64,000 bases of DNA from Acanthochlamys bracteata (taxonomy: Eukaryota > Streptophyta > Magnoliopsida > Pandanales > Velloziaceae). The position numbers and the translations under genes were made by a program. Below the pieces are notes generated by a model. That model ran no database searches. It saw nothing but the letters and a program-made list of their open reading frames with translations, and was not told where the DNA came from. Shown piece after piece: positions 1 to 12,800 of the stretch. Position 1 is the stretch's first letter. Every line of letters begins with the position of its first letter. The stretch spans positions 4,937,501 to 5,001,500 of the forward strand of contig CM034143.1 of assembly GCA_019914995.1 (NCBI GenBank), in the 5' to 3' direction.

Positions 1-113
1 CAATACGTAATGCTATATAAAACAGCAAAATTTTAGTAATGTGGGTTAAAATTTAACTCGTTGGACTTTTGTATCAAATACTAAATTTTAAGCGTTCATT
101 AGAGTTATACTAA

Positions 114-409
114 GGGCGTGTTTTAAATATCCGTAACTGAATTTCATAAAAGTAATAATTAGAAAATAAAGTTTCCTAAAAAATAAAGTATAAGTGAAGT
201 TCAGTATTTGTGTTTCAATAGTTTTTAAAAGTGTGTTGAAAATTAAACAATATAATTATATTGAAAAGTATGCAGATAAGAAAGTTACAACTAGAGTTCT
301 GCGTGTAGAAATGGAGTTCTGAATTTCTTGTATAATTGAAACATATGAATTATTCAGAATTCAAAATCTGACTGAAAAAAATGAAGTTACGAATATTTGA
401 AACACGTCA
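114..409. repeat. Tourist-like MITE, copy 1
   Basis: An AT-rich element about 296 bp long with imperfect terminal inverted repeats: the left end reads GGGCGTGTTTTAAATATCCG and the right end is its near-complement, ending AAACACGTCA. It is flanked on both sides by the trinucleotide TAA (111-113 and 410-412). A 3-bp TAA/TTA target duplication with a GGGCGTGTTT-type terminus is the known signature of PIF/Harbinger (Tourist) MITEs. Related copies lie at 15001-15364 and 45837-46103. It has no coding capacity. Confidence 0.8.
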
Positions 410-412
410 TAA

Positions 413-1628
413 TTACATCTTCATAGCGACATACAATTGGTAAAACGATCCCTAAGAAATATTTTAATATACAGTATCTTCTTATATTCTAAAACATATC
501 CGATCGAGAGAAAAGAGACTTGATAGGAGAATCCTCTATGCATCGACACTTTCTGCAGAAGACAGAGAAACAAAATAGCAATAATCTCCTGTGTCTATAT
601 CTGAGGTTTCTACGTTGCTAAAAACTCATGTACCTTCAATATATATTAAGGCAGAAATAGTATTACTTGAAAGAATTTGCTTTCTTCAAATAAATATGCA
701 ACTTCATTAAAAAGCTTCTTTGATTGAATTCACCTGACATAAAAAGCTTCAGTTCACGTACACTTTTTCATCAAAATAATCTATTAGCTGAGAAATTCTA
801 TAACTTGCATTAAGAAAATCTTCATTGAAAATGATAATGACGCAGAAAGTCAAAAAATCCAAATTATAGCTATAAATGCAGTAAAGCATTACTAGTTTTT
901 ATTAAGGGAGTTATAGAGAGCGGGTTCAGTTGCTGTTAATTGTTGTCACGGAAGGTTATAAGGAACTTCTTCTTAACGAACAGTTCTTTTAAAGATTTAG
1001 CTACCGCATCACTGATACAAAAGGCTTAAAAACCCTGAAAATTAAGAGCTACCACATTGACCCAATTCTTCTCGCCACTGAGTCTTATTACATGAAGCAA
1101 TACAACCATCTATCAACAAAAACCAAACATGCAAACAAGTGTTGCAACTCACGTTATTAAGTCTGGCCTTGAAGAGGTGAAACCAAGATGCTTTCTACTC
1201 CAACCATTCTTTTCATTGCAGATTCTATGGAGACCACACAAGAGGCACACCGTATGTCTCCTCGTAAACATAACCTTTCTGGTCTTCATACTACTCTTTG
1301 CAGACTCCCGTCCAACATAATAGAAACACTTTGTGAATCTTGTAGGAATGGCACTTGTAGATCAGCTTCTCCATCAGGTTCCATAAACATCTTCAATGGT
1401 TCTATTAAGTTTTCTTCTTTTGTCAGCATTTTGCAACTCCATCACTTTGTGTAATGATTCATTATAGTTCAAACTTGTGATGTAATATTGTAACAAGATA
1501 GTGGAAGATTTGTAAGTTAACATCTTGTAATGCCATCATTAAAATTTTCTTGAATAAAATTCGAAATCTGAAAGTTGAACTAATTTCTGGTCTGTCAGCA
1601 AAAAATATGGTTAAGATAACACTTTTGG
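413..1628. other. Intergenic, nothing recognised
   Basis: AT-rich sequence before the tandem duplication. Short open frames near 1129-1454 show no recognisable family, no splice structure and no coding-like composition. I see no gene, RNA or clear repeat here. Confidence 0.5.
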
Positions 1629-2583
1629 ACTTTGTTCTTGATCTCATATTGTTGTTAATTTCAATAGTTCTTGATGTAAACTTGTAGCTTAATGTTTCTC
1701 TACTCTGATGAAAAACTTGGGCTCAATTGAGCTTTGCATCATACTTGAATTTGCTGTTAAAATTTGGAAGATGATCATACTTATCGAATCGGAATTAGCA
1801 GCAATCTATTCAGCTATTCTTCGTTAAACTCCCATGTTCTGCTTTACTCAACTCTTTTATTTTGCACTACGCTTAGCCAATTTTAAAAATCTATTGCATG
1901 ATAAACTATAACTCGAAAATAGCTGGTTGTTTTGTAGGAAGAGTTTGTCCTTACAATTCTGCATAACTTGGTTTAAATCATTAATCTATGTAAATCATAA
2001 ACTATAACTTTTAACTATTATTATTATCAAAATCAACCTTAAAATTCTAATATTATATTTCATGTCACATAATATCAAATAAAATTTTTATATCTATTCA
2101 TAGATGTATGCTAAGGGTGTGTAAATTGTATAGAAATAAGTTACACACATTTGTGAGTACAAAAATATGAGCTCTTATTAGTTGCCAAAATAATACAATA
2201 TTTATTTGAATTAAAAAATAGTAAAATTTATAAATATATTTTTAGGTGTGTATAAATGCTATAAAAAATGGGTACTTTCTTTTTTATGTATCATTAATTT
2301 TTTTAAAAGTAAATTTTACATAAATACTAAAATAAGAGTCCTTGCATCCAAAATTATATCTAATAAATCAATATATGTTCCACTACCTAAGGCATGTTTG
2401 GGAAATCATATTTTTAGGCTTTTCCAAAGTGCTTATCTATAGTATTTTAAAAGAAATAGTAGTATATATATATATATATATATAAATTTAGAAAACATGA
2501 ATAAATTATGTATTATATAATAATTGTATATAATTTAAAAAAATTCTTCAAATTTTTTTTTCTTAACTCTTTAAAAGAAAATG
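1629..2583. repeat. Tandem duplication, unit 1
   Basis: First copy of a direct repeat of roughly 950 bp that is repeated immediately downstream. Shared landmarks in the same order include TTCAATAGTTCTTGATGTAA (about 1661 and 2609), the run around TTGTAGGAAGAGTTTGTCCT, GGTGTGTAAATTGTATAGAA, and GGCATGTTTGGGAAATCATA. This copy carries a (TA)n microsatellite at 2463-2484 that is absent from unit 2. Boundaries are approximate. Confidence 0.85.
2463..2484. repeat. (TA)n microsatellite
   Basis: About eleven uninterrupted TA units inside unit 1 of the tandem duplication. The corresponding place in unit 2 (about 3405-3425) has no such run, so it expanded or contracted after the duplication. Confidence 0.9.
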
Positions 2584-3535
2584 TTCTTGACCTCATCTTC
2601 TTGTGATTTTCAATAGTTCTTGATGTAAACTTGTAGCTTAATGTTTCTCTACTCTCATAAAAAAGTTTGGATCAATTGAGGTTCGCATCGTACTTGAATT
2701 TGCTTCCAAATTTTGGAAGATGAATTATAATCATCTATATTTCGTAAAACTACTTTGTTCTGTTTTACTCAACTCTTCTATCCAACGCTATTGTCAACAC
2801 TTAGCCAACTTTTTACAATCTACTGCATGATGAATTATAACTCGGAAATCGCTGATTATTTTGTAGGAAGAGTTTGTCCTTGCAATTCTTCGTACCTTAG
2901 TTTAAACAACTAATCTACCTAAATCATAAATTATATTTTTAACTATTGTTATTATCAAACTTAATTTTGAAATTCTAATATTATATTTTATGTCACTTAA
3001 TATCAAAATAAAATTTTTATATCTATACATAGATGTACTCTAAGGGTGTGTAAATTGTATAGAAATAAGTTATACACATTTGTGAGAACAAAAATACAAG
3101 CTCTTATTTGTTACCAAAATAATATAATATTTATTTGAATAAAAAATAGTAAATTTTATAAATATGTTATAGGTGTGTATAAATGCTATGAAAAATAGGT
3201 ACTTTTTTATGTATCATTAATTTTATTTAGAGTAAATTTTACATAAATACTAAAATAAGAGTCCTCGCATCCAAAATTTTATCTAATAAATATATTTCTT
3301 ATCAAGTTATAAATAATAAGTCCACTACCTAAGGCATGTTTGGGAAATCATATTTTTAGGCTTTTCCAAAGTACTTCTCTATAGTATTTCAAAAGAAAAG
3401 TTTTCTACAATGTTATATTTTTTTAATTTAGAAGACATGAATAAATTGTATTATAGAATAATTGTATATAATTTTTTATAAATCTTTTTTTTTTTAAATT
3501 TATTTTTTCGTTACTTTTTAAAAGACAAAACTTTG
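2584..3535. repeat. Tandem duplication, unit 2
   Basis: Second copy of the roughly 950-bp direct repeat, diverged from unit 1 by scattered substitutions and small indels. It ends about 300 bp before the start codon of OEP80, so the duplicated block forms the distal upstream region of that gene. Neither copy has a convincing open frame. Confidence 0.85.
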
Positions 3536-3793
3536 AATGATCATTAAATGTGTCGACTTTTGACTAACCTGAAATTGAACATCAGTTGTTTACGCGCGCT
3601 CAACTGCAACGAGCTTAGCTCAATTAATAAATAAATAAAGAAAAGAACTTCACCAAACAAAATTTTTTAGGAAACACTTCGCGGGTCGGATAGTGTTCGA
3701 CCTTATCGGATCCACACCATTTTCCTCACCATAAACCCCAGCTTCTTCCTTCCCAACAAGGCAACAACTCTCTGATCACTCCGAAGCTCTCCC

Positions 3794-3808
3794 ATGGCGA
3801 TCTTATAA
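3794..3808 (+). promoter_or_regulatory. Short upstream ORF before OEP80
   Basis: An ATG 59 bp upstream of the OEP80 start opens a four-codon frame (Met-Ala-Ile-Leu-stop) that ends at 3808. If transcription starts upstream of 3794, this would be a minimal uORF in the OEP80 leader. The transcription start is not visible, so its presence in the mRNA is an inference. Confidence 0.35.
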
Positions 3809-3852
3809 ATTTCAACCCTCCTCTCTATAGAATTCTCAATTACTCCAGTTCA

Positions 3853-6800
3853 ATGGATTCACAGAAGAACGAGGCCAACAATGGTGTCTGCTTTGTTTCT
3901 TCCGGAATCAAACTCCCCAAATCATCCCCTCCCTCACCATTCTTCTCCTCCCTCCCGTTCGCTTTCTCCGCTCCCGGCGCTGCCGGGGCTCTCGACAACG
4001 CCGCCGCTGCCTTCCGCTCTTTTCTCCGCCGCTGGGCCCCACCGAAACCACTTTGCTCGACGACCTTAGCGGCATCAGCGGCTTCTGATATTAATAGTAG
4101 TAGTAATAGGAAGAAGGGAGACGACGAAGAACGGGTTTTGATTAGCGAGGTTTTGGTCCGAGGAAAAGATGGTGAGCCACTCGACCGGTCTGACCTCGAG
4201 ATTGCAGCAGCTTCTGCTCTCCGGTATTTGATTTTGTTCTTTTTACTTCCGGCAGCGGTTTGATTTATATTCTTCACAATTACTTGTGCAGAAAAACTTG
4301 TGACTGAGACATTATGCATTTGATGTATAAACCTCCTTAGTCGTATATGTTTGATGCATGTATGCTCTTTCTTTTGCGCCCTAATCGGTTTTTGGTTTTG
4401 AAGTAAATTGAACTATGCATTAGTTGAAAAAACAAACAGTGCTAAAATACAATAAATAATATAAGAAAATCTCTCCCATCACCTTAAGCTTTTGGAATGG
4501 AGTTGCTTGTTCACAAACTCTAGCAACAATAAATCTTCAGTCCACCTACATGGCTCATAGCTAAGTACCTTCAACATCATTGTTATCTATTGGCATAAGG
4601 TGAAAGAATTATTAGTTGATTTTCCATCTTTTGTTCTTTCAATTTTCTAATAACCTAAGTGATTTGTAGGGAATTTATTATGGCTTATGATGTCGTAGTT
4701 TGACTTGAATAGATTGAGTTTGTTATTCAAATGGTGGTTCTCAAGAAGCGCTTGTGACTGCCTTGTTATTCTAGTATCTGTGTTCCTTATAAGCATTGTG
4801 TTCTTTGATCAGATAGGTTTGCACCTGAGACCTTATGTGTTCTTTTGATCAGCATTGTGTTCTTTAGTTTTATTGCTATTTCTTCTTTTACTTCATTTTT
4901 ATGCTTTGATGTAAATTTTCATAAGAATTAGTGCCTATTTAGTAGAAATTCTGGAATGAAGTTCTTTGATCTTTTTTCGAATTGCACTTTGACATGTTAT
5001 AGGTCATCCCGGGCTAACTCTGCACTTACTGTAAGAGAGGTCCAGGAGGATGTACACAGAATCATACAAAGTGGGCTCTTCACCTCCTGCATGCCTGTTG
5101 CGGTTGATACACGTGATGGCATCCGCCTTGTTTTCCAGGTAACTCTGTTCACCAGAGTGCGTAGGACACTAACCTTACTGACTTTGAATGCATGCTTTGC
5201 CATATTATGTGATTTTTTTGTATAAAAAGATTTGTTTGAGTAACGTTTCTTTACAAATATTTAGTAATAGTGCTTTGAGATAATGGCATATTGATGTCTC
5301 TACAGGACAGCATCAATTGTTTTTCTTTAGCTGAATTCTTTCTTCTTTTCTTTTCCAAAAAAAATTCTTCCATTGTATCATGTTTTTATCGCTCTTCAGT
5401 TGTTTAAGTTATTGAGAATTGTGCTTCTATATTTCCATAACAGATATGTTACCATATCTTTCTTTTTTTATAAAATCAGGTAGAACCAAATCAAGAGTTT
5501 CAAGGGCTTATATGTGAGGGGGCAAATGTACTTCCTTCAAAGTTCTTGGAGGATGCTTTTCGTGATGGATATGGTAACAAACCTTGGTTGGAGGATTTGC
5601 TTTTGATTTTGGCAATTTTGCATGTTGTCCCTCGATTCTTCAGATTACACAACCTTTCTTTGTACGATCTTACCCTGTGATTTTGTTTTATGTAATGATG
5701 TGAAACATAGCTTGCGTAATTGTGTAGGTCATTTATTTGTGCGTAAGTATGTTCTGAAAGTGCAAAATCTGTATTAAGGAGGCTGAAGTCATTCCATGGT
5801 TGATTATTGTTAATGGGTTTTTGGTGATCGAGATTTTCCGCCTCTTAGTTGCAAGATTTCACCAGCTCATAGTTGCAAAGTGATGCACATTTAGAATCTC
5901 GTTTGCAGCTGAAAGAAGAAGTTGCCTTTTGTGGAGGGAAAGAATTGGATTAGTTTATCTAGTTAGTGCCGCTAGTGGTTTAGTGTAGTTTTCCCAGTAT
6001 ATGCAGCTGGAATGAGTTCTCTGAAAAATATTTGTCATTCATTTTCTCTTTTGATCCCATTAAATCTCTGATATTAGTTTGTCCTAGGTTCATGACTCCT
6101 GTAAGTGTTGATCCTGGCATATCTTTCTGATTTTGTCCTGGTAGCTCTGAAAATGAGAAGTAAGGTCTGTGGGACTATTTTGTCTTAAAAGGCTATAGTT
6201 TGTTCCTTCAACTGTTGTTTTTATGGCCTTTCTGCTTTAAAACCATATATTATTTGCTACACAGTAGCTTGTCATTGAGCTAAGGTGTCTTTGTCAAGTT
6301 ATGCAGGGAGTATTATCAATATAAGACGACTGGATGAAGTGATCAGGTCAATCAATGGGTGGTACACAGAACGTGGGCTATTTGGTTTGGTCGGTATAGC
6401 ATCTCTGCTATAAGTCTAGTTTAATTTAAGTATACCACAAACATGAGTTAGTACATCACGATCTATTTTGACATTGGCATAAAAGTTTGAATTCTATATG
6501 TTGATTCTTCAGGTTTCATCAGTTGAGATCCTTTCAGGAGGAATTCTGAGGCTTCAAGTATCTGAAGCTGAGGTTAACAACATCAGCATCCAGTTTCTTG
6601 ACAGGAAAACGTAGAACTTTCCCCTCTTCTCTTGTGGAAGTTCTGTAGTTCCAAAATTTTGCTGGTTGAGGTTGGTGATGAAATGTCTTTACCTTTTCAT
6701 ATTTAATAGGGGGGAGCCTACTACCGGAAAGACAAGGCCAGAAACTATACTAAGGCAACTTACCACCAAGAAAGGCCAGGTATAAATAATGAAGTTTTCT

Positions 6801-9800
6801 TCTTTGAAATTGTTGGATTAATTGCTAGATGCTGTGGCTACTTTTTCCTGACATGTTTGTTTCTATTCACATGATTGCTTATATTAGGTCTACAGCATGC
6901 TGCAAGGCAAAAGAGATGTAGAGACAATCTTAACTATGGGGATCATGGAAGATGTCACAATAATTCCACAACCTGCCGGAGGTTGAGTACCTTTTTCTTA
7001 CCCTCCTTTCCTTCTAACAATTTGCTTGACCTGTTTGTATGTTCAATATCAACGAAAAATGGTACCATCACTTATCTGAATTTGATAATGCATGTGTTAC
7101 GGCCAAGTGGAATGCAGGGCATTCTAGCTGGAAACTACATCTGTTTTTGTTTGTTATGCTTTTGTTTACCTTCTAACATGTTGTTTGGTTTTGATCTTAC
7201 AAAATTCTTTGTTTGAAATTTATATTGTCTATTCCTGGTGGGTTATACTAAAAACATTGACCCTGTATCTGTATTTTTTTGATGTTTCTGCTGTTGCTCA
7301 TATCTTTACAAATAGGATGCTTCTATTTGAACAATTTGAAATGAAGAGCTTGAATTTTACAAAATAAGTCGCCAAGATGCTGCCTAGTAGTTCGATCTAA
7401 TAAAGTGAAGCAGTAATTGTTGCATCATATCAGTTTATCAAAATCATGACGATTGATTTCTTATCCTTTTGGTCTGCTACTTTTATTGTGGATTGATTGT
7501 CGTGAGAGTGTTGTTATCATTAAAGCAAGCCTTCCTGTGTGCACTGTCTACATTACATAAGAAATAACATTTTGGTAAATGAGAGATTATTGTTAACAGG
7601 TGTTATTATTGCACTATAATAGGCACTATTTGTCTTGATGTCATATGCTGTGATAGATAGTGTAGCTGAATTGTGCACCCCCCTTGTGCCATGACAGCTG
7701 TAAGATGTCTTTGCTACTTTGGTCAGGCATATACCAACTTGGGTAATCACAGATGGAATTCAAAATTGAAACTGTTTTCATGCCAGAATGTGATGTGCCG
7801 AACTGTAATGATGTTATTCATGTGGCCTTCTTATATAATCCAAGAGATTTTCCATGCCAATTAAGTAGTTATCATTCCAATGTACAACTTGTAAAACTGG
7901 GTTATTCATGTTGTAGTACCAAATTCTTAATGCAGGTGAATTTCCATGGCACAAAGGACAATTAATATCTTTTAGAATTTTGTAGAGGGTGTTTTAAAGT
8001 TGGTTCTTTTGTAAGCTGTGGCCCTATTTTATGATTTTGTTATGTATTTCTAGATACGGGAAAAGTTGACCTAGTTATGAATCTGGTTGAGCGGCCTAGT
8101 GGTGGCTTTTCTGCGGGAGGTGGTCTTTCAAGCGGGTAAGTCATACCTACTTCAGTAATAGTTATAAATTACTCTCTAGATCTACCTGTTTATCATTATC
8201 TCGTCTCATTGTTTTTGCTACTTTGCCCATAGGATTACGAATGGACCCCTATCTGGATTGATTGGAAGGTACTGGATCAAGTTACAATTTTCATTCGCTC
8301 CATTGAGTTTCATTCCTATGGTTTTCATGAAACTGAAAATGCTTTTACATGGTTGGTACTACCTGGTAAATACATGAGTTTGTTTTCATAGGGACTTTAG
8401 AAGCATCAGCGTGATAGTACAAAAAAGTTATCGTTTTCTTTGGTTGTAGAAATTCAGATTTCGGCCTTGCTTGGGCGAACGCAACCTGCGTTTTCAACTT
8501 CAAAAATATTTTCTACAGTGGTTTAGAATTTTTTTTTAAAATTTGAAAGGTAAGGGTTGAATTCTACGTCATAGAATCATTATAGGTACATTTTTTAAAT
8601 CCAAAATGGCAAGCTCATCTCCCAAAAAATCTAAGAAGGCTCCTTTTCCTCAAAAGCTCTACTTTTTCGGCAACCCCTTAAATCTTAATCTTACAATTTT
8701 ATGATTTTATGTCAATTAATGATCATGTTTTGTGTAAAATCGCATTATTGGTAAAATCTTGTAAAAAATCGCGATTTCAATCGTGAGATCGGTAAAATTG
8801 CGATTTTCGGTTTTATAGGATTCCAGAAAATAATGAGTTTCCTGTAAAATAGGAAGGATTTTTTGTAAAATTATAAATAATATATTTGGAGGAGTAAATT
8901 TTGAAGGGGTTTTTTTGTAAAATTTAAAGCCGTCATTTGTAAAATTTATCTAATGTTTAAGGGTGTTAAAAAGAATTTTAAAGGTATTACAAAACTTAAT
9001 AAATATTATCTAAAAATTTAAAGGTATTTAAAAAAAAGTTTTTAAAAATTTACTGATATATAAAATCTTAGGATCCTACTTAAAATTCCGATTTTTACAA
9101 TCCTACTTAAAATTCTGGTTTTGACAACCTTGAATAGGAGTAGTAAGAAGTTGGCATTCTGTTTTGTGGTAGCCTTGAATTGATTAAATTCTGGATCTTG
9201 CATTATTTGGGATCTGAATCAAAGATACAAAAATCTTAATGCGTCTCAGTAGAAATATGTATGAGGGACTCTCACCAATGTGTGCAGCTTGTTGACTGCT
9301 TTCATTCAGGGTGCAGTGTTGGTGATTTAATTAAACTGGGACTTCATTGGAACCATTCTTTAGCTCATTTTAATAGGTTGGGTGCAGCTTTGCCTATTCA
9401 CATAGGAATGTCTTTGGGAAGAACCAAAAGCTCAACATTTCCTTGGAAAGAGGGCAAATTGACTCAATATTTCGCGTGAATTACACAGACCCATGGATTG
9501 AAGGAGATGATAAAAGAACATCAAGGTCTATAATGATTCAGGTATTATACTAATTTGGGAATCAGTTATGTTCCTTTTATTCTTTATTCTGATGTAGAAT
9601 GCTTTTCCTTGCTTGTGTCCTTTGGTTGTATGTTAGAATTCAAGGACTCCCGGAACACTTGTTCATGGGAATAATCAATCTGGTCAAGGTACATTGACAA
9701 TAGCACGAGTCACAGCTGGAATCGAATACAGCCGACCTCTCAGGCCAAGCTGGAGTGGGACTGCTGGGATTACGTTTCAGGTAGGTTCCTAAATCGTTCA

Positions 9801-12800
9801 ACTTCTTACTTTTATTATCATGGATCAGATACATGAGTTATAGGGGTAAGGAAAGCAGACAATGGTGTTTGGGTACAAGTGACAGACGTATGCCCGTCGG
9901 CAGCTCTTTGACTAAAGATGGTTCATAATTTTAAAGCATTCAACTTTTTTAGCAGCCAATAACAAATATAACATATTCGAAAAATGTCACTCGTACATCA
10001 CTTTCACAATTCTAATTTACTAGTCTCTTTGTCATGCTTTTGTACATCTAAACTTTAAAGAGAGAAGTCAGAGAAGGCTACTGAGGTAGAAGTTGGTGTC
10101 CTACTGCCTCTATGGAGGATATGGGTCTCCAAGGCATGTTGTTATTTGAAGACCACACCTTGTAGTGTCATTGAATAAGCACAAGACATTAATGGCTGCG
10201 ACAGGAAACGGAAAACTCAATCATTTTCCTTTTATGAAGAATGTTGAACTGCTAAATATGGTGGGAATTTTGGTTCCTACAGTACCTTAGATTTTAATTT
10301 CTGTTCCTTGTATACTAACTTACCAGAACCTATGTTGTTTAGCATGCTGGTGCTCGTGATGATAAGGGCGATCCAATCATCAGAGATATCTACAACAGCC
10401 AGTTAACTGCAAGGTATACTTGCATTGTTGTTATATATCTACGTCTTTACTTTTGAAATGTTTAGGCTAATCTTATTTTTGAATAAAGATTCATTTAACT
10501 TATATGGCTTTTCATGACATATGATTTTGTGTGTGACATATGCAACAGCGGCAATGCTTATGACGATATGCTGATTGCAAAACTTGAGAGTGTTTATTCT
10601 GGTTCTGGCGATCATGGATCCTCGATGGTTAGTTCTTTTTAACTTCACTTTTACTTGAAACACTATCAAAATGTTTTTGCATCACAGTCTTGTTGTCACT
10701 GCAGCTTGTTTTTAGCATGGAACAAGGACTTCCTGCCTTGCCTGAATGGTTATGTTTCAATAGAATTAGTGGTCGTGCCAGGCATGGTATTGAAGTTGGT
10801 CCCGCTCGACTTGTTTTGAGGTATGTTGAGTACTTTTAGACTTAGCAGCTTGTTACCACTTTGGGGTTCACTTTGTTAGCCAAGTTGGCACATTGCATGC
10901 CAAAGTTGAACTTAAGTAGATGCAGCTTACGTAAGTTAGCAAAGTAATTTTGTTTTGCGTCTGAAAATCATAAGAAAGATATAATAATTTGTGCTTTTTG
11001 ATGCATTAATACTATTTTCATGGATGTTTTGGCCGTGGGCACATCAGGGTTGAGGATCGGAATAAAGAAAGTAAGTAGGCGAAAATGGTCAGTTTGGTCA
11101 ACTAGATCCTCTCAACAAGGGCTTGGTTTAACTCATATTTCCTTAATTAGATAAGTGAACTAGCCGTCACCTATCAAAGTTCGGTTAGGCGTGTGAAGCC
11201 TTTGCATATATGGTATTAGGAAAAGGCTGAATATGTTTCAAGTTGTAATTGTCTATATCGCCTCCTTCACCACAAATTCCAATCCAGGTATACTGACTTG
11301 TAATAGGCAGGCATGAGTTGCAAGTCATGTTAATATTCGTCATAAAGCTAACTCAAGACTGTATAACGTTGGCACGGAGTTATAAGTGTATAAGGGCTTT
11401 ATGACACAAGTTGCACAACAATCTCACAAGTTGGCTCTATCAATGTCTATGCTCTGGCGAGCATGCGTCTAGAACTTGATGTATCCATTATCTGCTTTTC
11501 GCAGTCTATCTGGAGGCCATGTTATTGGAAATTTCTCGCCTCATGAGGCATTTGCAATTGGTGGGACCAACAGCGTTAGAGGATATGAGGAAGGTGCTGT
11601 TGGTTCTGGTAGATCATATGCCATTGGTAGCGGTGAAGTCTCCTTTCATATGGTATGTTGAAATTTTAAAAAATGTGTGTATTATTTTCAGTTTCTTTTT
11701 GGTAATGGGGGATTGCCACAATATATTTTCTTTTACATTTTGCCACTGCTACTATTGGATGACCATGATTCTTGTTATCCAATATGCTGGCTGATGATTA
11801 TGTGAAAATATGCTGTGCCTTATCAAGATGGTGAATATGTGATGATAATTGTTTGAGTATGCTTTCACTAGCTTGATCTGATGGTGCTTTTACTAGTTGA
11901 GGCTTCAGTCTTGGGTGTATGGTATTCTACAAATTGAAACTAATTTTCACCTGCACTTTCAAGTACAGAGTTTGAAATGGTCCATTTTGCATTCTAAAGT
12001 TGTAATATAGATTTGGTTTGATACTTGTAACTTAATCCTAATCTTGCATGTTTAGACTGCTATATTTATGTGACAATGACCTTTATTTAATATTTCTTTC
12101 CCTTCTAATGATCATTAACTTCAAAGTTATACCACAGGTTTCTTTGTGTTTTTTACGTCTGTTACCTCTAACAAAATGGTTTCACCTTGTTGTTTGTCTA
12201 TGCCTGTTCTGGAGAATTATGTCGAGTGCTAGGTCCAGATCAGTACATTGCATCTGGTTAATCTATCAGCTTTTTGCTTGCAGTTTGGTCCACTTGAAGG
12301 AGTTCTCTTTGCGGACTATGGAAGTGATTTTGGGTCAGGAGCTACTGTACCAGGTATGTTGCATGAGCATAGTGTATTCTGCTCGCATAAGATCATCAAT
12401 TCTGTAGAGATTAAATTACACCTTTGGATTCACCTGCAAGATGAGAAGCTGTTGGATAGCTATATGAGAATGCGTGCACCTAATTTTCATTTGAAACTTA
12501 TAAGAAGTTATGTTATAAGGAATTAACCTTTCTTCGAAATATACAATTATATGGTTTATCTGTGCTCTGGTGCCTACTGAGCTTATGCATTCACTAAGAA
12601 TATACTTGAAGCATTTGAGACTCCAGTGTTCAACATTACAAATTCTAGAAAATTTTTCGCTTTTGAAGTCGGTGGATCTGATTGTAAGAGGTTGATAGTC
12701 ATTTCTGATACCCTAGCAAATGGTTACAACAGTGGGTCATAGTGAACCCAAACCTGAGATGCCTTGTACAAGCTACAATAGTGATAGTTTCTTGGTATAT

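Noticed and set aside
3840..4319. A 159-codon minus-strand open frame opposite OEP80 exon 1.
   Set aside because: It is antisense to a well-supported exon, has low-complexity composition and no domain; a shadow of the GC-rich first exon.
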